Shown here piece after piece: positions 1 to 7,964 of a stretch of DNA of 34,727 bases (positions within the stretch are counted from its first letter, which is position 1; the number at the start of each line of letters is the position of its first letter). Origin of the DNA: Spirochaetales bacterium (GTDB taxonomy: Bacteria > Spirochaetota > Spirochaetia > DSM-2461); assembly GCA_028532905.1 (NCBI GenBank), contig JAQQAM010000281.1, forward strand, positions 1-34,727, in the 5' to 3' direction. The notes beneath the pieces are model-generated. The model had not been told where the DNA came from, ran no database searches, and worked only from the letters and a program-made list of their open reading frames with translations. The translations under genes and the position numbers were made by a program.

Positions 1-1
1 C

Positions 2-832
2 AGGATGATTCTGGCTTCCATGGCAATTCTCCCTTTTATCAGAAAACTGGCACCTCCTTCGGGTTGGAAACAGGATTGGAAAATCCTTCTGCCCATGGTG
101 CTGTTTCAGCCCTGCCTCTACTTTCTGCTGGAAAGCAATGCCCTCCGGTTTACAACCTCATCCCAGGCGGGTGTTATCTCTTCCTTTGTCCCCCTGCTGG
201 TGAGTCTGGGCGCCTGGATCTTTCTGAAGGAAAAACTGAACTCCCGGGGGCTTGTCGGTCTTGTCCTGTCTGTCACAGGCATCATTTTTCTGACTCTTAT
301 GAACGGGGGAAATGAGAAGGGGGAAAGGATCATTCTGGGAAATCTGATGGAAGTCGGTGCTATGGTGGCAGCCGCCGCCAATATGCTGATTATCAAGAAA
401 CTGTCAGACCGGTACAACCCCTGGACACTGACCATGATGCAGTGTTTTGCCGGAGCCCTCTTTTTTCTTCCCGGACTGTTTGTCCTGATGGAGCAGAAAC
501 CGGTTTTTGAGATGACTCATATACTGCTGCTCCTGTATCTGGGAGCTCCGGTCAGTCTGGGGGCTTTCGGACTCTACAACTGGGGTATGAGTCATACTTC
601 TGCCTCCGGGGCCTCCCTGTTTATCAACCTGGTACCCGTTGTGGCGGTAATTATGGGATGGATCATGTTGGGTGAGTCTTTAACAGCTGTTCAGTGTATG
701 GCATCCGCCGCCGTATTGACGGGGGTCATAATCAGTCAGAGGGGAGAATCATCCGCGGAGATGACTCTGAGAAAAACATCCAGAAGGTCGGGGTCGAAAA
801 GGGAACCCCTCTGGTCTTCCAGAAAGCTGTAG
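2..832 (+). CDS. DMT/EamA-family permease, 5' end outside window
   Basis: Inner-membrane permease of the drug/metabolite transporter superfamily (EamA type), whose members export amino acids or other small metabolites; the substrate cannot be read from sequence. The reading frame is open to the window edge, and the visible part has about nine hydrophobic segments, so roughly the first helix is missing. The second EamA repeat is recognisable in the stretch containing SASGASLFINLVPVVAVIMG, followed by GESL, a usual end-of-repeat motif. The last 30 or so residues are basic, serine-rich and unlike an EamA tail. They are encoded antisense to the conserved end of the HD-GYP gene, so they probably arose by loss of an earlier stop codon. 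Family assignment is confident; substrate unknown. Confidence 0.85.
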   Translation, partial: RMILASMAILPFIRKLAPPSGWKQDWKILLPMVLFQPCLYFLLESNALRFTTSSQAGVISSFVPLLVSLGAWIFLKEKLNSRGLVGLVLSVTGIIFLTLMNGGNEKGERIILGNLMEVGAMVAAAANMLIIKKLSDRYNPWTLTMMQCFAGALFFLPGLFVLMEQKPVFEMTHILLLLYLGAPVSLGAFGLYNWGMSHTSASGASLFINLVPVVAVIMGWIMLGESLTAVQCMASAAVLTGVIISQRGESSAEMTLRKTSRRSGSKREPLWSSRKL

Positions 833-2571
833 GCCTCTTCCCGGCTGAAGCCTTCCCGGTAAGGTCTGTCTTCGCTGATGGCATCGCAGACATCCGCCAG
901 AGTAATGATTCTGGCAATAAGGGGGATTTCCTCTCCCGCCAGACGGTCAGGATATCCGTTGCCGTCCCAGCGTTCGTGGTGATGCCGGACCCCTTTGCGC
1001 ACATCATACATTCCGGGTATATCCTTGATGATTGTATCTCCCTTTTCGGGATGGCTTTTTATAAGATCAAACTCTTCGTCTGTCAGTTTGCCCGGTTTGT
1101 CCAGAATGGATTCGGGGATACCCAGTTTTCCGATATCATGGAGAAGTGCGGCGACTCTCACCCTCTGCAGATCATCTCCCGTCAAGCCCAGCTCTCTGGC
1201 CAGAGCCGCGGACAGTCGGGCCACCCGTTCTGTATGACCGGCTGTCCATTTTGATTTGGCATCCACAGTTCTTGTGAGGGCCAGGAGAGTTCCCTGGGTC
1301 AGCTCCTCCCTCTGTTCCATCTCAATTTTGCTGCGCAGAGCCACACCGACCTGATCGGCCAGCATTTCAAGAGCTTCCTTGTCCTGCTCGCTTACAGTGT
1401 CCAGAGAAATGGCAAAAATGGCTACACAATGCTCATTGTGGAATATGGGAATAATCACACCGTAGCGCTTTTTCTGTTCAACAGGGAAAAGAATTGTGTT
1501 CTTCTGGAATTTTTTTCTGGCTTTTTCCAGATCCAGAACAAGGGTCTCTTTCAGATTCTGAAACTCTTCCGGTAGATCAGAGTAGAAAATAAGCCTGTCT
1601 ATGGTATGTTCCCGTTCGGGAACCAGAGCCGTAATAACAATTCCTTCCTCTTTCCGGCCCAGAACGGCGACAGTGGTTTTGTCAAACTGGTCCGAAATAA
1701 AACCCGCCACCTGCTCCAACAGCTCACTCCGTGATACGGATGAGAGTACAGCCCGGTCAATTTTATTCATGGTCTGCATGGAATTAAAGCGGTGATTCAG
1801 GTTCAGGCTCATCCTGTCCAGTGAACGGGCCAGAGATCCGATATCATCCAGTCTTCTGGAGTGAAAACGGATGCCCATCTCTCCCCGGGCCAGAATCAGG
1901 GCTTTGTCTGTCAGGTTTTTTATGGGTCTGGAAATGGATTTGGCAAAAAGGGCTCCCAGAACCAGTGAGAATACCAGGATGATGGTGGTAAAAGTAATAA
2001 ATGAGCTTTTCTCACTCTCAACAAATTTGGCAAATCCTTCCCGTTTAAGGCTTATGGCAAATACATAACTCAGGGTATCCCGCTCACTGGTCATATCTAT
2101 ATAGAAGACCCTGTGATCTTCCTGTCCCAGATAGACTTCCGGCCGGTAGAAGCGTTTAGCCTCGGCAGTGTTATTCAGATCATTTATAGTTTTCGGGGTT
2201 AAGGCCAATTCCTCTTCCGGTCTGTTGACAGAAGCCAGCATGACCCACAAGTTATTATTGGGGTGTCTGGAATAAAGAGCCAGGTCAATATTCCTGGACT
2301 GATTCTCCGGTATAAGGCCTTTCAGGTTCGTTATAATGCTCTGCCCCAGGGCAGGTTCCTCCACAAAGGCTCTGTAGAGAACATCCGGTTTCTGTGAATG
2401 CATCAGGTCTTCCAGCTGCTGATCCATACCGTCTCTGAAAGACCTGTAGAGTTTATAGGTTCCCACAGCTGTTACGGATAAAAAAGAGACATAGCTGACT
2501 ATGACTCCGTACAGAACGAAAAGGGATATGAGTTTGAAGTAGAGTATCTTTGAGCCCAGGCGGAAATTCAT
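736..2571 (-). CDS. Membrane HAMP-GAF-HD-GYP c-di-GMP phosphodiesterase
   Basis: Predicted to hydrolyse cyclic di-GMP at the inner membrane in response to a periplasmic signal. It is 611 residues: membrane segment about 11-38, extracytoplasmic sensor region about 40-188, second membrane segment about 189-211, HAMP about 211-262, GAF-like domain about 275-415, HD-GYP domain about 425-605. The HD pair is in LLHDIGKLGIP (H478, D479). The GYP signature is in HHHERWDGNGYP (about 530-541), and ADVCDAIS follows at 559-566, so the metal-binding residues appear intact. There is no Shine-Dalgarno sequence before the ATG, and a candidate promoter ends six bases upstream, so the mRNA may be leaderless. 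The 3' end overlaps the convergent permease gene by 97 bases. It may also be read through from the araC gene 50 bases upstream. Confidence 0.93.
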   Translation of the reverse strand: MNFRLGSKILYFKLISLFVLYGVIVSYVSFLSVTAVGTYKLYRSFRDGMDQQLEDLMHSQKPDVLYRAFVEEPALGQSIITNLKGLIPENQSRNIDLALYSRHPNNNLWVMLASVNRPEEELALTPKTINDLNNTAEAKRFYRPEVYLGQEDHRVFYIDMTSERDTLSYVFAISLKREGFAKFVESEKSSFITFTTIILVFSLVLGALFAKSISRPIKNLTDKALILARGEMGIRFHSRRLDDIGSLARSLDRMSLNLNHRFNSMQTMNKIDRAVLSSVSRSELLEQVAGFISDQFDKTTVAVLGRKEEGIVITALVPEREHTIDRLIFYSDLPEEFQNLKETLVLDLEKARKKFQKNTILFPVEQKKRYGVIIPIFHNEHCVAIFAISLDTVSEQDKEALEMLADQVGVALRSKIEMEQREELTQGTLLALTRTVDAKSKWTAGHTERVARLSAALARELGLTGDDLQRVRVAALLHDIGKLGIPESILDKPGKLTDEEFDLIKSHPEKGDTIIKDIPGMYDVRKGVRHHHERWDGNGYPDRLAGEEIPLIARIITLADVCDAISEDRPYREGFSREEAYSFLEDQRGSLFDPDLLDVFLRVISADDSPL

Positions 2572-2577
2572 TATTTT

Positions 2578-2606
2578 AATGTAATAATTTCACGAATAAC
2601 TATCAA
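2578..2606 (-). promoter_or_regulatory. Candidate promoter abutting the HD-GYP start codon
   Basis: On the minus strand a -35 TTGATA (2606-2601) is followed after 17 bases by a -10-like TACATT (2583-2578, 4 of 6 consensus positions). Only six bases separate the -10 from the ATG at 2571, so transcription would begin at or next to the start codon. No Shine-Dalgarno sequence is seen. Prediction from sequence only. Confidence 0.3.
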
Positions 2607-2620
2607 GAATAAGTAATAAC

Positions 2621-3406
2621 TCATTTATTTAAAAACTCTCCTGGAGTTGTACCTGTGTACATTTTAAAGGTTCTGATCATATGGCTCTGGTCGGCAAATC
2701 CCCCATCCAGTGCGGTTTCCGCAAGCCCCTTTCCTGATTTCAGCCATTTTATACAGCTGTTGATTCGTTCATTGATCTGCCAGGCATGGGGGGACAGGCC
2801 ATAAGCCGTATTAAACTGTCTGATCAGAGTATACTTGCTGAAATTCCGGTTCCGGCAGATGTCATCCAGAGACTGTTCCGGATCGGCAAGGAGGGACTCT
2901 CTTATTTCCTTCAGCTCGTTATTCATTATTTTCCCGGGTCTTTCCTGAAGGGATAGGCGGTTATGTGAAGAAAGCATGCCCGCCAGATTTTCAATAAAAG
3001 CCTCTTCCCATTTCATGCTGGAATCAACGGGATGATGCCACTGATTCAGCAAAGAGTTGAAGCGGAGCAGCTCTTCCTTACCGACGGCACCGCTGCTGGG
3101 GAAATCTTCATCCCCTGTGCTTCCTTTCCCGAAAGCCGATTCAAACCACTTTGTATCCATATAGATCATATAAAAACGGAACCGGTTCTCATTGTCCGGG
3201 CGGCAGAGATGAACCCTGTCTGCTGGTATGTAAATACTGTCCATTTCTTTAAGGGGAAAAACAGTATTGTGGACGGTAACAGTTGTGGTTCCTTCTGTAA
3301 TGAGTCCCAGAGACACACGCTTGTGGCTGTGCTTGCGGATGGCATATTCCCGGTCGGTTGTTTTAATTTCTATCCATGGAAACCGGGGATGTCTTTCTAT
3401 ATGCAT
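2621..3406 (-). CDS. AraC-family transcriptional regulator with cupin-like sensor domain
   Basis: Predicted DNA-binding transcription factor of 261 residues. The N-terminal half has the features of an AraC cupin ligand-binding domain, including the HSHKRVSLGLITEG stretch. The C-terminal hundred residues form the double helix-turn-helix: SLDDICRNRNFSKYTLIRQF gives the first, and the second ends in the typical GFADQSHMIRTFKMYTGTTP. I chose the ATG at 3406 over the in-frame ATG 99 bases further upstream. It sits one base after the cmoM stop codon (TGAGATG) with GGAG about 11 bases before it, and it removes 33 residues that do not look like protein start sequence. The tight spacing implies translational coupling with cmoM. 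Ligand and targets are unknown. Confidence 0.9.
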   Translation of the reverse strand: MHIERHPRFPWIEIKTTDREYAIRKHSHKRVSLGLITEGTTTVTVHNTVFPLKEMDSIYIPADRVHLCRPDNENRFRFYMIYMDTKWFESAFGKGSTGDEDFPSSGAVGKEELLRFNSLLNQWHHPVDSSMKWEEAFIENLAGMLSSHNRLSLQERPGKIMNNELKEIRESLLADPEQSLDDICRNRNFSKYTLIRQFNTAYGLSPHAWQINERINSCIKWLKSGKGLAETALDGGFADQSHMIRTFKMYTGTTPGEFLNK

Positions 3407-3407
3407 C

Positions 3408-4175
3408 TCAGTTTTTTCTCCAGATGAAATGACTGTGTTCTCCCAGACCATTAAAAGGTTCTTTTCTGTACCATTCCTTTTCCTGCTCCAGCCACTGATC
3501 GTCACTCAGGGTTCCCGGATCAAACTGCCTGAAAAAATCATAAAAAATTCTGATTCCCGACTGAAGCAGGATAGTGCCTGTATCAGACAGCAGATCTCTC
3601 GCTTCCTGTGAGGAGAGACCTCCGGGAGGGGTCAGCCGGCGCCGTTTGTCCGATCTGTTCTGCCGGTGCAGCTGGCCGTTGATGCCCCGTTTGAGGATCT
3701 GTCTGTCTGTATTGAATATAAGGAGGGACAGATATCCCCCTGATGGAAGTTCACCGCAGGCTTTGCGGATTGCCTTCCGGGAATCCCTCATCCACTCTGC
3801 TGAACCGTGGAGACAGATCAGATCGGCCGGGGTTTTGAAAGGGGAGGGAGGAGCCTTCAGATAATCGGCCTGGATCAGCTCAATGCGGCCTCTGATCTCA
3901 TCCTTTTCGTTCTCGAGCTTTTTCCGGGCAAGTTGCAGCATCCTTTCCGATGTCTCTATAAGACGCACCCGGTGTCCGGAACGGGCACAGGCAAAAGCGA
4001 AATGTCCCGAGCCTCCCCCGGCATCAGTGATATGCAGTTGTGAATCAGAGAAACCGGGAACAAAATCTGTCAGATCATTCTGGATGAGGCTCAGACGGAT
4101 CAGGCCTTTGGCGGAGCTGTACACCTTCTCTTCCAGCCTGTATGCCAGTTCATTGAAATCTGCCTCTTCCTTCAT
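3408..4175 (-). CDS. cmoM: CmoM-like tRNA wobble-uridine carboxyl methyltransferase
   Basis: Predicted SAM-dependent methyltransferase that converts 5-carboxymethoxyuridine at position 34 of tRNA to its methyl ester (CmoM, formerly SmtA). It is 255 residues, close to the 261 of the E. coli enzyme. The N-terminal pattern FNELAYRLEEKVYSSAKG matches the E. coli FDDIAEKFSRNIYGTTKG arrangement. The SAM-binding motif is DAGGGSGHF (51-59). The C-terminal part retains the hallmarks KRRRLTPP, SGIRIFYDF, and a Glu-Pro-Phe...LG...H ending equivalent to QEPYITLGRYIH. The frame runs upstream to 4358, but that would overlap the ald promoter and add 61 residues absent from the family, so I prefer the ATG at 4175 even though no good ribosome binding site precedes it. 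CmoA and CmoB, which make its substrate, are not in this window. Confidence 0.8.
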   Translation of the reverse strand: MKEEADFNELAYRLEEKVYSSAKGLIRLSLIQNDLTDFVPGFSDSQLHITDAGGGSGHFAFACARSGHRVRLIETSERMLQLARKKLENEKDEIRGRIELIQADYLKAPPSPFKTPADLICLHGSAEWMRDSRKAIRKACGELPSGGYLSLLIFNTDRQILKRGINGQLHRQNRSDKRRRLTPPGGLSSQEARDLLSDTGTILLQSGIRIFYDFFRQFDPGTLSDDQWLEQEKEWYRKEPFNGLGEHSHFIWRKN

Positions 4176-4329
4176 AAGCGGACAGTAGCAGATCCGCCGG
4201 TTTCTGTGTACCCCGGAATCCTGTGACAAGGGCAAAACAGAACGATCGGTTTCTATTTGGGTATTCGCAAAACGTCGTGATAGTATTGGAATATACGAAA
4301 TACGTACATAAAGAAGTTTTAAAATGCAT

Positions 4330-4339
4330 ATTCCGGAAT
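4330..4339. promoter_or_regulatory. Perfect 10-bp palindrome upstream of the ald -35 box
   Basis: ATTCCGGAAT lies six bases upstream of the ald -35 hexamer, in the divergent cmoM-ald intergenic region. A related TATTGGAATA lies at 4284-4293. The position fits a regulator operator. Which protein binds is unknown, and a 10-bp palindrome can occur by chance. Confidence 0.3.
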
Positions 4340-4345
4340 TTAGAC

Positions 4346-4374
4346 TTGCGAAAAGCAAAATACTGTAATATAAT
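4346..4374 (+). promoter_or_regulatory. ald promoter
   Basis: A -35 TTGCGA (4346-4351), a 17-base spacer and a perfect -10 TATAAT (4369-4374) fit a sigma-70-type promoter. Transcription would start near 4381, leaving a leader of about 35 bases with the ribosome binding site GGGGAG at 4403-4408. Confidence 0.7.
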
Positions 4375-4415
4375 TCATTTCATAAGATATTTCTTCATGA
4401 AAGGGGAGTATAAGT

Positions 4416-5531
4416 ATGAAAATCGGAACAGTAAAAGAAATAAAAAACCATGAGTACAGAGTCGGTCTGACACCTGCCAGCTGTAAATCCTATATCGCCC
4501 GGGGGCATGAGGTTTTTATCGAAAGTCAGGCAGGGATCGGCGCCGGATATGACGATGAGGCCTACGAATCAGAAGGTGTTACCGTTCTTAATACAGCCAA
4601 AGAGGTCTTTGCTGTTTCGGATATGATTGTCAAAGTCAAAGAACCCCAGCCCTCTGAGTATCCCCTTTTCCGAAAAGGGCAGATTCTGTACACCTATCTT
4701 CATCTGGCAGCGGATAAAGACCTTACGGAAGCCCTGCTGGAAACAGGTATTAAAGGGGTTGCTTATGAAACAATGGAAATGCCCGACAAAAGCCTTCCCT
4801 GTCTGAAACCCATGAGTGAAATCGCCGGCCGTCTCAGTGTTCAGGAAGGTGCCAAGTACCTGGAGAAAGCCTTCGGAGGACGGGGAGTCCTGCTGGGCGG
4901 CGTTCCCGGAGTACGCAGAGGGAAAGTAGCCATCCTCGGAGGGGGTGTTGTGGGTACCCATGCCTGTAAAATGGCTGTGGGACTGGGGGCGGATGTGACC
5001 ATCCTCGATATCTCCGCCAGACGGCTTGAATATCTGGATGATATATTCGGCGGCAGAATTACGACCCTCTACAGTACCCCCCATAATATTGAGGAAGTTC
5101 TGAAAGAGAGCGATGTTGTTATCGGTGCAGTACTGATTCCCGGAGCCAAGGCTCCCAAACTGATTAAAAGAGACCATCTGAAGCTGATGAAACCGGGTGC
5201 CGTTCTGGTGGATGTGGCTGTCGATCAGGGCGGATGTATGGAAACAACCCATCCCACAACCCATGAAGACCCCACCTTTATCATCGACGGGGTTGTCCAC
5301 TACTGTGTCGCCAATATGCCGGGGTCCGTATCTGTCACATCCACAGAGGCTCTGAACTCGGTTACTCTTCCCTACGGCCTGGAGATTGCCGACAAGAGTG
5401 TTGAGCGGGCCTGTGCGGAAAATGAGATCATAAAACTCGGTCTGAATCTGTATGAAGGAAAGTGTGTTTACAAAGAAGTTGCCGATGATCTGGGCCTTGC
5501 CTATACAGATGTTGAAAGTGTTTTGAAATAA
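4416..5531 (+). CDS. ald: Alanine dehydrogenase
   Basis: NAD-dependent alanine dehydrogenase, which interconverts L-alanine and pyruvate plus ammonia in the cytoplasm, linking amino-acid carbon and nitrogen to central metabolism. The protein is 371 residues, the usual length. All expected active-site residues are at their canonical positions: R15, K75 (in IVKVKEP), H96 (in YTYLHLA) and D270 (in VDVAVDQGG). The Rossmann motif GGGVVG is at 175-180, and [10 protein letters not shown] near residue 300 is also typical. The gene has its own promoter, a strong GGGGAG ribosome binding site and a hairpin terminator about 65 bases after the stop, so it is probably monocistronic. The divergent neighbours are a cmoM-like gene and an AraC regulator; whether the latter controls ald is untested. 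Confidence 0.97.
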   Translation: MKIGTVKEIKNHEYRVGLTPASCKSYIARGHEVFIESQAGIGAGYDDEAYESEGVTVLNTAKEVFAVSDMIVKVKEPQPSEYPLFRKGQILYTYLHLAADKDLTEALLETGIKGVAYETMEMPDKSLPCLKPMSEIAGRLSVQEGAKYLEKAFGGRGVLLGGVPGVRRGKVAILGGGVVGTHACKMAVGLGADVTILDISARRLEYLDDIFGGRITTLYSTPHNIEEVLKESDVVIGAVLIPGAKAPKLIKRDHLKLMKPGAVLVDVAVDQGGCMETTHPTTHEDPTFIIDGVVHYCVANMPGSVSVTSTEALNSVTLPYGLEIADKSVERACAENEIIKLGLNLYEGKCVYKEVADDLGLAYTDVESVLK

Positions 5532-5543
5532 GTTTTACTCACC

Positions 5544-5573
5544 TTGCCAGTCAATGGCTGTGCAGGGTATGGA
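5544..5573 (+). promoter_or_regulatory. Weak candidate promoter for the MATE-rnd pair
   Basis: TTGCCA (5544-5549), an 18-base spacer and TATGGA (5568-5573, 4 of 6) lie between ald and the MATE gene. If used, the transcript would start near 5580 and its leader would consist mainly of the 5596-5621 hairpin. Low confidence. Confidence 0.25.
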
Positions 5574-5595
5574 AATACTGTTCCAAAACTGTCAT

Positions 5596-5627
5596 AATGC
5601 CCTCCATTTAAGGGGGGCGTTATTTTT
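5596..5627 (+). terminator. ald terminator hairpin that also holds the MATE ribosome binding site
   Basis: A ten-pair stem (5596-5605 with 5612-5621, two G-U pairs) and a six-base loop are followed by ATTTTT, the form of an intrinsic terminator for ald. The 3' arm is GGGGGGCGTT. Its G-run ends eight bases before an in-frame TTG at 5626, the likely start of the MATE gene. One structure could therefore both stop ald transcripts and hide the MATE ribosome binding site. Confidence 0.7.
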
Positions 5628-7020
5628 GAAACCAGTCTCTGAAACAGTATCTGAAAAAACCGCTTTAAAGAGAATTATCCTCCTGGGGGTCCCCCTCCTT
5701 TTCGGGCAGCTGACCCACTATTTTCATCAGATTGCCGACTCCGCCATGATGGGGCATTTCGGGGATAAGAGTCTTGAACTGGCAGCCATCGGTATTGCCG
5801 GGCTTTTTGCCTGGATAATGAATACCTGCCTGTGGCCGCTGTCTCTGGGAGTCCAGTCCATTGCTGCCAGACGCTACGGAAAACAGGATCATGAAAATGA
5901 GAAGAGCAGGCACTTTACCGGAGAGGTACTGGACAACGGTATTGTCACTGCCCTTTACGCGTCTGTCATCGCCCTGGGACTCAGTTTTACAGCACCTCTG
6001 ATTCTTGATTTTCTTCTGGACACCCCTGAGATCATAGAACTGTCCCTTCAGTATATCCGCATTATCCGGTTCTCCCTGATTCCCACGGGACTCTATTTTA
6101 TACTCCAGGGGTTTTTCGGAGCCGTCAACAGAACCAAATATGTCATGTGGTCCGGTCTGATCAGCAATCTTCTGAATATCCTGCTCAACTGGATTTTCAT
6201 ATTCGGAAAGCTGGGGCTGCCGGCCATGGGAATCCGGGGAGCCGCACTGGGTACTGTTCTCTCCTATACATTTTCATTTCTCTTTCTGGCATGTGTTATT
6301 CTCCTGGGGGGATACAGAAAAAAATACAGACTCTTTCATTTTGATCACTTTATCCCGGGAATGCAGAAGGACATTGTGAAAGTGGCTCTCCCTCCGGCCA
6401 TTCAGAATATCATCGCCCTCTCCATTTTTATGGTGTACCAGACGATTATTGAAAATTACTCGACCGTTTATCTGGCCGCCACACACAGTATTTTTGCCTA
6501 TTTCCGGCTGAACAAAACTCTCATAAGCGGTTTTGCCCGTTCCGCCTCCATACTGGCGGGAAATGCTTTGGGCAGAAAAGACAAGGAAGAAGCACACCGG
6601 ATTATAAGCGCCAGCGGTCTGGTGGCAGGAGCCGTCGCCTTGTTTGTGGCTGTCCTGACATTCTTTTTCAGCACACAGATCGCCTATATTTTTACTACTG
6701 ATGCGGCTACAGTGGATGCTATTTCACACGCTCTCCGTTTCTTCATCCCCTTCTTTTTTATTGAAGCCCTGGGCTACTCATTCGAGATGGTTTTTACCGG
6801 GAACGGCTACGGTCGATGGGTTCTTTTCAGTGAATCTTCCACCAATTTTATCTTTATTCTGGGAACCTCTCTTCTCGCTTTCCGCTTTTTCCCCCATGAT
6901 ATACGGTATATCTGGTTCAGCTTCGGCATGTACCAGATCACCCATGCCGCTTTGATGATTACAGGTTTTTTCAGAAAAAAGTGGCTCCATGTGGAAGTAG
7001 ACAGGATGGCAGAATCATGA
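5626..7020 (+). CDS. MATE-family multidrug/metabolite efflux transporter
   Basis: Inner-membrane cation-coupled exporter of the MATE family. With the start used here it is 464 residues, with about twelve hydrophobic segments in two homologous halves. The opening LGVPLLFGQLTHYFHQIADS and the following MMGHFG are characteristic of the first MATE helix and loop. The first in-frame ATG is at 5554, but it has no ribosome binding site and adds 24 unrelated residues read through the ald terminator. The TTG at 5626 has a G-rich ribosome binding site eight bases upstream and begins just before the first helix, so I prefer it. The last codons overlap the next gene as ATGA, implying translational coupling with the RNase D-like gene. 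Substrate unknown. Confidence 0.9.
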   Translation: MKPVSETVSEKTALKRIILLGVPLLFGQLTHYFHQIADSAMMGHFGDKSLELAAIGIAGLFAWIMNTCLWPLSLGVQSIAARRYGKQDHENEKSRHFTGEVLDNGIVTALYASVIALGLSFTAPLILDFLLDTPEIIELSLQYIRIIRFSLIPTGLYFILQGFFGAVNRTKYVMWSGLISNLLNILLNWIFIFGKLGLPAMGIRGAALGTVLSYTFSFLFLACVILLGGYRKKYRLFHFDHFIPGMQKDIVKVALPPAIQNIIALSIFMVYQTIIENYSTVYLAATHSIFAYFRLNKTLISGFARSASILAGNALGRKDKEEAHRIISASGLVAGAVALFVAVLTFFFSTQIAYIFTTDAATVDAISHALRFFIPFFFIEALGYSFEMVFTGNGYGRWVLFSESSTNFIFILGTSLLAFRFFPHDIRYIWFSFGMYQITHAALMITGFFRKKWLHVEVDRMAES

Positions 7021-7868
7021 AATATCAGTACCTGGATAATGACAGCACTTTGGCAGCTTATCTGGATTCATTGAAAACCAGAGGGGTTCAGCGGGTAGCT
7101 GTTGACCTGGAAGGGGAGTTCAACCTCCATTGCTACGGAGAGCACCTCTGTCTGGTACAGATTTTTGACGGCAGGGATTATGCTCTTATCGATCCCTTTC
7201 ATGTCAGAATCGGTCTGATCCGTGATTTTTTCGAAAACCCGGACATCAGCAAAATCATGTACGACTGCACCGGTGACAGGACCCTCCTGTACCGGAAGTA
7301 CGGTATTGCCGTCAAGAATATTGAAGACCTCCTGCCGGCTGTTGAGCTTCTTGATCTGGAGAAGCGGAACCTCTCCTTTGTGCTGACACAGTTTCTGGGG
7401 ATTCAGCCCAAGGCCAAAAAGAAGTTTCAACAGTACAACTGGATGCGCCGCCCCATTCAAAAGGATGCTCTGGAATACGCTCTGGAAGATGTGAAGTACC
7501 TCTTTGATCTGCGGATGGAGCTACTGAAAGAGGTGACCGCCTTAAATCTGCTGGATGAGTATGAACAGAAGAATCAGCTGGTACAGACCAGGGAAATCTC
7601 CCTGAATCCCGTACCCGGTATCTTCAGGAAGAACCGTTTCAAGAAAATGCCCGCTGACAGCCGACAGCTGTTCCGGCAGCTCTTTGACAGCCGGGAAGAA
7701 TATGCCGAGAGGCTGGATATTCCTCCCAACTTTCTTGTGACCAATGAGAATCTGTTCCGCTTATGCCAGAGGGAGATGCGCATTAAACACATCCGTTTTC
7801 ACGGCAGAGTCCCCCATAATATAAGTGAGGCTCTCCTTCAGGACTTTTCTCGAATCCTGGAAGACTGA
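7017..7868 (+). CDS. rnd: RNase D-like 3'-5' exonuclease
   Basis: Predicted DEDDy-type 3'-5' exoribonuclease, as in tRNA 3' maturation and RNA turnover by RNase D. It is 283 residues. Exo motif I is VDLEGEF (D30, E32), motif II is in YDCTGDRTLL (D87) and motif III is YALED (Y154, D158), so the four metal-binding acids and the catalytic tyrosine are present. After about residue 190 the sequence does not show a clear HRDC domain, and the protein is about 90 residues shorter than E. coli RNase D (about 375). It may therefore have one degenerate HRDC domain or none. The ATG at 7017 overlaps the MATE stop (ATGA), with AGGATGG upstream as a ribosome binding site; an in-frame ATG 36 bases earlier lies inside the MATE gene and is less likely. 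Confidence 0.85.
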   Translation: MKYQYLDNDSTLAAYLDSLKTRGVQRVAVDLEGEFNLHCYGEHLCLVQIFDGRDYALIDPFHVRIGLIRDFFENPDISKIMYDCTGDRTLLYRKYGIAVKNIEDLLPAVELLDLEKRNLSFVLTQFLGIQPKAKKKFQQYNWMRRPIQKDALEYALEDVKYLFDLRMELLKEVTALNLLDEYEQKNQLVQTREISLNPVPGIFRKNRFKKMPADSRQLFRQLFDSREEYAERLDIPPNFLVTNENLFRLCQREMRIKHIRFHGRVPHNISEALLQDFSRILED

Positions 7869-7929
7869 GTCTCTGCCCGATAAAGTACAAAAAGTCGATA
7901 AATATTACCAATGCGGCCGGACTCCCCAG

Positions 7930-7938
7930 TGCTATAAT
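7930..7938 (+). promoter_or_regulatory. Extended -10 promoter of the DUF1638-hydantoinase gene
   Basis: TGCTATAAT (7930-7938) is a perfect extended -10 element; no good -35 is visible at the right distance, as is usual for this class. Transcription would start about 20 bases before the GTG at 7965, with GGGGAG between. Confidence 0.5.
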
Positions 7939-7964
7939 TCTCTTTTCAAATGAAGGGGAGAAAT

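Noticed and set aside
4176-4358. N-terminal extension of the cmoM-like gene
   Set aside because: It would overlap the ald promoter region, is absent from CmoM proteins and has no ribosome binding site.
4569-5300. Minus-strand open frame (243 codons) inside ald
   Set aside because: Shadow of a strongly conserved gene; no domain recognised.
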